From an uncultured Clostridia bacterium (lineage in GTDB: Bacteria; Bacillota; Clostridia; Oscillospirales; Ruminococcaceae), in NCBI GenBank assembly GCA_946183095.1, contig CAMHBE010000070.1:1-8092 (forward strand): a stretch of DNA of 8,092 nucleotides. Reading direction: 5' to 3'. Below are positions 6,001 to 8,092 of this stretch, in pieces. Position 1 is the stretch's first letter; each line of letters begins with the position of its first letter. The notes beneath the pieces were generated by a model. It made no database searches and had not been told where the DNA came from. It saw only the letters and a list, made by a program, of their open reading frames with translations. The position numbers and the translations under genes are program-made.

Positions 6001-8092
6001 CGACGTAACGGGCTTGAAGATCTATATGCTTGAAACGGACGAAAGCTCTTTAACGGGTATCGTTGATGTTAAAAATAACGAGAACGCCGTTAAGGTGTTT
6101 GACGGCGATTACACGTTCTCTGCAAGCGGCGACTGCGTTATCGGTCTGACAGAGCCTTTTGTTTATAACGGCGGCAATCTGATAATATCTATGGAAAGCT
6201 CGCAGGCAGGCGAGAGTGGGGATATATGGTTCAGCAGCGATTACATGGACTACACTGCCAGTTATTTCCACTACGGGACGTGGACAGATAACAATCACTT
6301 CCTACCGCAGTGCACGTTCATCTGCGCCGACGAGCACAAGTACACCGTAACGTGGAAAAACGAAAACGGCGACGAGCTTGAAAAGGACGAAAACGTTATC
6401 GGCGGCAAAATGCCCGAGTATAACGGCAGTACGCCTACAAAGGAGCAGGATCAGCAGCATACATACACATTTGATAAGTGGTCGCCCGAGCTTTCACCCG
6501 TCAGGGCAGATATCACCTACACGGCACAGTTTACAGAATCGGTCAGACTTTATAAAATAACGTGGAAGAACTACGACGACTCTGAGCTTGAAACAGACAG
6601 CGTACCCTACGGCGAAACCCCGAGGTACACAGGCGAAGAGCCCGAAAAGCCCGACGACGATTTCTACAACTACAACTTCACGGGCTGGGACAAGGAGCCT
6701 GCCGAGGTTACCGGTGACGAAGAATACACCGCGGAATTTACGGCAGAGCCGAAAAATCAGCTTAAGCACACAGCGTGTGATACAACTGAGTATACTACAT
6801 CTTATGCTCCGTATTACTCGGATTATAACGACTATTATCCGAACGAAACACAGACTCTGTACAGCAAAGAGCGCCTTTCAAATATCAAAAAGGGCAGTAA
6901 GATATACTCCCTTGCATTTTATATGGACGACAGCGAAAGCGTCAGCGGTCCGCTGACCGTCCCCGGAATGAAGGTGTATCTGCTTGAAACAGACGAAGAA
7001 GACTTAAACACTCCGGCGGATTACGAGAACGATCCCAACGCGGTAAAGGTTTTTGACAGCGACAAAACTATCGGCAGCACGGGGCTTACCATCGACTTCA
7101 CAACTCCGTACACCTACAACGGCGGCAATCTCGTTATCGTTATCTGTAATTCCCGTGACGGCTGGTATAGAAATAAAGTCTTCTACGGTGATATCGGTGA
7201 TGACAATCAGGTCTATTATAAACAAGGCTATAACGTAAATTATTCCGATATTATTCCGAAGTGTACATTCGGCTACGTTGACGAAAGCTACTATACCGTA
7301 ACGTGGAAGAACGCCGACGGTACGGTGCTCGAAATTGACGAGAATGTTCCCGCAGGCAGTCTGCCAAAGTATGACAGCGAAGAACCCAATTGGCTCGAAG
7401 GTCGTGTGTTCCAGGGCTGGAAACCCTTTGTAACGTTTGTCAGCGCCAACACCACATACACGGCAGTTTACAACAGTGTTGTTACGTTCGACGAGGATAA
7501 CGGAAACACGACAACGAAGAACGTGGATTACGGAGAAAAGGTAAGCTCCTATGTCCCCGAAAAGAACGGGTACGTATTTGCCGGTTGGTATCTCAGTGAT
7601 GAAATGTTTGACTTCGGCACGGAGATCATACAGGATATCACCCTCACCGCACACTGGGTATCCGAGTCCGACGCAAAGAGGCTCACGCTCGGCGGAACGT
7701 ACTTCAAGGGTGACCTTATAAACTTTGACAACCAGTATTTTGTGAGTGAGCCCGAGGCGGCCGACCCGGCAAACTACCTTGAATATGCGGTTGTTGGCGA
7801 TTGGTACAGAAGAGATGACCGGTATTATGTATTCAATGATTATAAGGGTGACGAAATTCTCGAAATAACAAACGAGTATTACGGCGACAACGTTGACGTA
7901 GGCTTCAAGGTCGTTTCCGGTTACGGTACTGAAGAAGATCCGTATAAATTCGCGATCGTTCCGATCTCTCCGGGAACAAAGCACACGGTAACGTGGCTTG
8001 ATTCCGACGGCTCAACAGTCCTCGCAGCCGACAGCGTCGTCTGGGGCGATGTCCCCGTGTTTAACGGAGATATTGATATCCCTGAGGACAAA
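2900..8092 (+). CDS. Giant modular secreted surface protein (BspA-like DUF285, InlB repeats, beta-helix, A-A-B repeats), open at window end
   Basis: 1731 codons are read without a stop, and the C-terminus is off the window. The protein is exported: K-rich start, hydrophobic core (about 9-23), and a probable cleavage after TASA (38-41). Modules in order are: an N-terminal strand region (42-87); six DUF285/BspA-like repeats (88-252); a linker with the GWVIKGT segment usual after such repeats (253-353); two InlB/Flg_new repeats (354-428 and 430-498); a GLUG-like beta-helix with 13 cysteines (499-739); an unassigned beta-rich part (740-833); A1, A2, B1 (834-1147); A3, A4, B2 (1148-1464); A5 (1465-1526); a third InlB repeat (1527-1587); an unassigned module (1588-1694); and the start of A6 (1695 on). 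No catalytic motif was seen. The likely role is adhesion or matrix binding. An LPxTG, S-layer-homology or dockerin anchor cannot be judged from here. It has its own promoter and is divergent from the cellulose operon. Family membership of the repeats is recognised; the binding partner is unknown. Confidence 0.93.
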   Translation, partial: MKGTIWKKALALALAAVLVTGGVPLQPIAELVGELSLTASAETCCTWDASTQTLTLKGNVDRDTIKYFPSHNSVTVLKVNCEPGTKFPADSSEMFANYYSSCEEIDLSNANTSAVTNMHRMFYLCENLEQVILSDSFDTSNVTDMSEMFFFCWQLSPPDFSKFDTRKVKNMDEMLMYLGGSRETAFALDLSAFKTPALESANQMLFQMEKVSSLNISNMDLTKVIENGNLDRMLNFSSSLTELTLGPKTPITNEMCLSNATVIRQGWVIKGTDIKVSHETGCAVIHAPSSPETYTFQRYTDVANYSLVDPKAATADTEGNIEYYNGADGKCYVKNGSEMTAVSEDDIMIPPAGTYTVTFDSKGGSSVTSQTFTYDGVTPGRKKVVKPADPAKGYDTFKGWYTDEGYTQSYNFDTPVGSSFDLYAKWDKNTVKLTFDANGHGTAPDARTIEMGTAPTEPDAPQEPGYSFGGWFTDKDCTSSFDFSAPMLDNETLYAKWTINEDDFSADGGTYTIKTSGGWNVFCDLILDKTTYDGFKGKTVLLDDDIEITRMAGVDGCDFCGTFDGQKHTITVDLTGTADCCAPFRYFYGGTDSEPVCVKNLKVDGTVSTGYKYGAGIVAACSGTVNITNCENSVVIKSAKYDEGSHGGFVGCQNNGTLTIEGCIFKGKLIGTTVTVKCGGFVGLKYGTVKILNSIYAPAALGEGETEIHSSGSYTFSCPSADEITNCYYTRALGTAQGNKAVVITAGSHVSLSASGTPTKYDVSNINVYEAKLEVNGNFYTLSGQTLTLSHDNIDEHQFIGYTSQYGTIIGSTFTADSNDTTINAEYSGDALTHTVTWKNYNGTELEKNENVMGGTVPEYNGEMPERPADDYYTYTFSGWDPTPAAVTQDTEYTAQFTPADRLYTVTWNNYNGSELEKDTDAKYGDTPEYNGETPVKPADEYCTYTFAGWTPKVSAVTGEAEYMAAYKAVPKYPVEATTSTKGGSTWSAPYNCYYNDLTPNNTQTLYTSELLQNIDGCKICSLKYYVRNGEGECDVTGLKIYMLETDESSLTGIVDVKNNENAVKVFDGDYTFSASGDCVIGLTEPFVYNGGNLIISMESSQAGESGDIWFSSDYMDYTASYFHYGTWTDNNHFLPQCTFICADEHKYTVTWKNENGDELEKDENVIGGKMPEYNGSTPTKEQDQQHTYTFDKWSPELSPVRADITYTAQFTESVRLYKITWKNYDDSELETDSVPYGETPRYTGEEPEKPDDDFYNYNFTGWDKEPAEVTGDEEYTAEFTAEPKNQLKHTACDTTEYTTSYAPYYSDYNDYYPNETQTLYSKERLSNIKKGSKIYSLAFYMDDSESVSGPLTVPGMKVYLLETDEEDLNTPADYENDPNAVKVFDSDKTIGSTGLTIDFTTPYTYNGGNLVIVICNSRDGWYRNKVFYGDIGDDNQVYYKQGYNVNYSDIIPKCTFGYVDESYYTVTWKNADGTVLEIDENVPAGSLPKYDSEEPNWLEGRVFQGWKPFVTFVSANTTYTAVYNSVVTFDEDNGNTTTKNVDYGEKVSSYVPEKNGYVFAGWYLSDEMFDFGTEIIQDITLTAHWVSESDAKRLTLGGTYFKGDLINFDNQYFVSEPEAADPANYLEYAVVGDWYRRDDRYYVFNDYKGDEILEITNEYYGDNVDVGFKVVSGYGTEEDPYKFAIVPISPGTKHTVTWLDSDGSTVLAADSVVWGDVPVFNGDIDIPEDK
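3161..3655 (+). repeat. Six BspA-like DUF285 repeats
   Basis: Repeat cores carry M-F or M-L at residues 94, 121, 148, 174, 204 and 233, giving spacings of 27, 27, 26, 30 and 29. The best copies read FDTSNVTDMSEMF and FDTRKVKNMDEML, the hallmark of the DUF285/BspA-like leucine-rich-repeat-like family. The last three copies are degenerate. Such arrays are found on surface proteins of gut and oral bacteria and in mycoplasma lipoproteins, and are associated with adhesion. Confidence 0.85.
3959..4183 (+). repeat. InlB/Flg_new (Listeria-Bacteroides) repeat 1
   Basis: Residues 354-428. The pattern TVTFDSKGG, then FKGWYTD, then LYAKWD is the standard B-repeat framework: a small beta-grasp-like extracellular domain usually acting as a stalk or ligand-binding unit. 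Confidence 0.88.
4187..4393 (+). repeat. InlB/Flg_new repeat 2
   Basis: Residues 430-498. LTFDANGHG, then FGGWFTDKD, then LYAKWT repeats the framework of the preceding unit with little linker between them. Confidence 0.88.
4394..5116 (+). other. Cysteine-rich GLUG-like beta-helix domain
   Basis: Residues 499-739. FCGTFDG (559-565) followed by an ITVDL strand opens the helix, as in many secreted clostridial proteins. Two GGFVG turns (647-651 and 679-683), with TLTIEGCIFKG and TVKILNSIY rungs, match the GLUG motif. Thirteen cysteines occur here, far more than in the A repeats. No polysaccharide lyase active site was recognised, so an adhesive or structural role is more likely than catalysis. 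Confidence 0.65.
5117..5398 (+). other. Unassigned beta-rich segment between helix and A repeats
   Basis: Residues 740-833. It contains alternating hydrophobic strands (VVITAGSHVSLSA, then AKLEVNGNFYTLSG) and ends in the TINAEYS strand, which resembles the closing strand of an InlB-type repeat. I do not recognise a named family. It may be a diverged repeat unit. Confidence 0.4.
5399..6340 (+). repeat. Super-module copy 1: A1 + A2 + B1
   Basis: 314 codons. A1 (residues 834-902) and A2 (903-972) share TVTW, then NYNGxELEK, PEYNGE, TYTF, GW and EY strands, an InlB-like framework that lacks the WYTD motif. B1 (973-1147) has TQTLYTSE, GLKIYMLETDE, AVKVFD and VYNGGNLIIS. It resembles beta-sandwich modules common in secreted Bacteroidota proteins with adhesin-like domains. 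The same order recurs immediately downstream. Confidence 0.85.
6341..7291 (+). repeat. Super-module copy 2: A3 + A4 + B2
   Basis: 317 codons. A3 (residues 1148-1216) matches A1 at about 39 of 69 positions by hand alignment. A4 (1217-1285) matches A2 at about 35 of 69. B2 (1286-1464) shares TQTLYS, KVYLLETDE, NAVKVFD, YNGGNL and PKCTF with B1. A1 and A3 both end in R followed by LY, while A2 and A4 both end in PK, so the whole A-A-B unit was duplicated rather than single repeats. Confidence 0.85.
7292..7477 (+). repeat. A5 repeat, shortened
   Basis: Residues 1465-1526, about seven residues shorter than the other A units. It keeps YTVTWKNADGTVLE, FQGW and TTYTAVY. It opens like a third super-module but is followed directly by an InlB-type repeat instead of another A. 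Confidence 0.8.
7478..7660 (+). repeat. InlB/Flg_new repeat 3
   Basis: Residues 1527-1587. VVTFDEDNGN, then FAGWYLSDE, then LTAHWV gives the canonical B-repeat frame, closer to repeats 1 and 2 than to the A units. Confidence 0.85.
7661..7981 (+). other. Unrecognised module of about 107 residues
   Basis: Residues 1588-1694. Aromatic and acidic: TLGGTYFKGDLINF, GDWYRRDDRYYVF and GYGTEEDPYKFAI are its clearest strands. A GTEEDPY segment is frequent at domain edges in secreted Firmicute proteins. I cannot name the fold. It separates the third InlB repeat from the last A unit. Confidence 0.5.
7982..8092 (+). repeat. A6 repeat, cut by window end
   Basis: Residues 1695-1731. HTVTWLDSDGSTVL followed by a DVPVFNGD turn matches the first half of the A units. 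The second half lies past the window edge, showing that the array continues. Confidence 0.75.

Noticed and set aside
5399..7477. CRISPR-like or mobile repeat array
   Set aside because: The repeats are protein-coding modules of about 207-210 bases with diverged DNA and a continuous frame; there are no spacers, terminal repeats or transposase.
7004..7984. 326-codon open frame on the minus strand
   Set aside because: It lies wholly inside the surface-protein frame, which has a signal peptide and recognisable repeats through this stretch. The minus product is low-complexity V/I-rich with no domain and no convincing ribosome site: a shadow of the codon pattern.
2900..8092. Possible polysaccharide lyase or glycosidase activity in the giant protein because of its beta-helix
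   Set aside because: No catalytic motif was recognised, and the helix carries GLUG-type turns typical of surface proteins.

Overview
The window looks like a chromosome segment from a gut-type anaerobic Firmicute of class Clostridia, probably in the Ruminococcus/Oscillospiraceae neighbourhood. This is inferred from the moderate GC, the strong AAGGAGG-type ribosome sites, the TASA|ET signal-peptide end, the BspA-like and Listeria-Bacteroides-type repeats, and a clostridial-style GH5/cellulose-synthase pair. No rRNA or marker gene is present, so the placement is tentative.

Layout. Positions 1-1577 (minus strand) hold most of a membrane-bound, processive family 2 glycosyltransferase of the bacterial cellulose synthase (BcsA/CcsA) type, cut at its C-terminus by the window edge. 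Positions 1574-2680 (minus strand) hold a secreted GH5 endoglucanase, probably lipid-anchored, whose stop codon overlaps the synthase start in an ATGA. The two form one translationally coupled operon transcribed leftwards: endoglucanase first, synthase second. Between about 2681 and 2899 lies a divergent promoter region with two sigma-A-type promoters facing apart, sharing an identical ten-base extended -10 element. Positions 2900-8092 (plus strand) are one uninterrupted reading frame of 1731 codons with no stop in the window. It encodes a giant modular secreted surface protein.

The surface protein reads, in order: signal peptide; six BspA-like DUF285 repeats; two InlB/Flg_new B-repeats; a cysteine-rich GLUG-like beta-helix; then a duplicated super-module A-A-B (A = about 69-residue TVTW...GW...YTA repeat; B = about 175-residue predicted beta-sandwich); a fifth A; a third InlB repeat; an unrecognised module; and the start of a sixth A. 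The way it attaches to the cell lies beyond the window.

The left operon fits synthesis, export and trimming of a beta-1,4-glucan. The right gene fits an adhesin or matrix protein. The shared promoter region and near-twin promoters suggest, but do not prove, that both belong to one attachment or biofilm programme. I found no RNA genes, CRISPR arrays, insertion sequences or phage genes.
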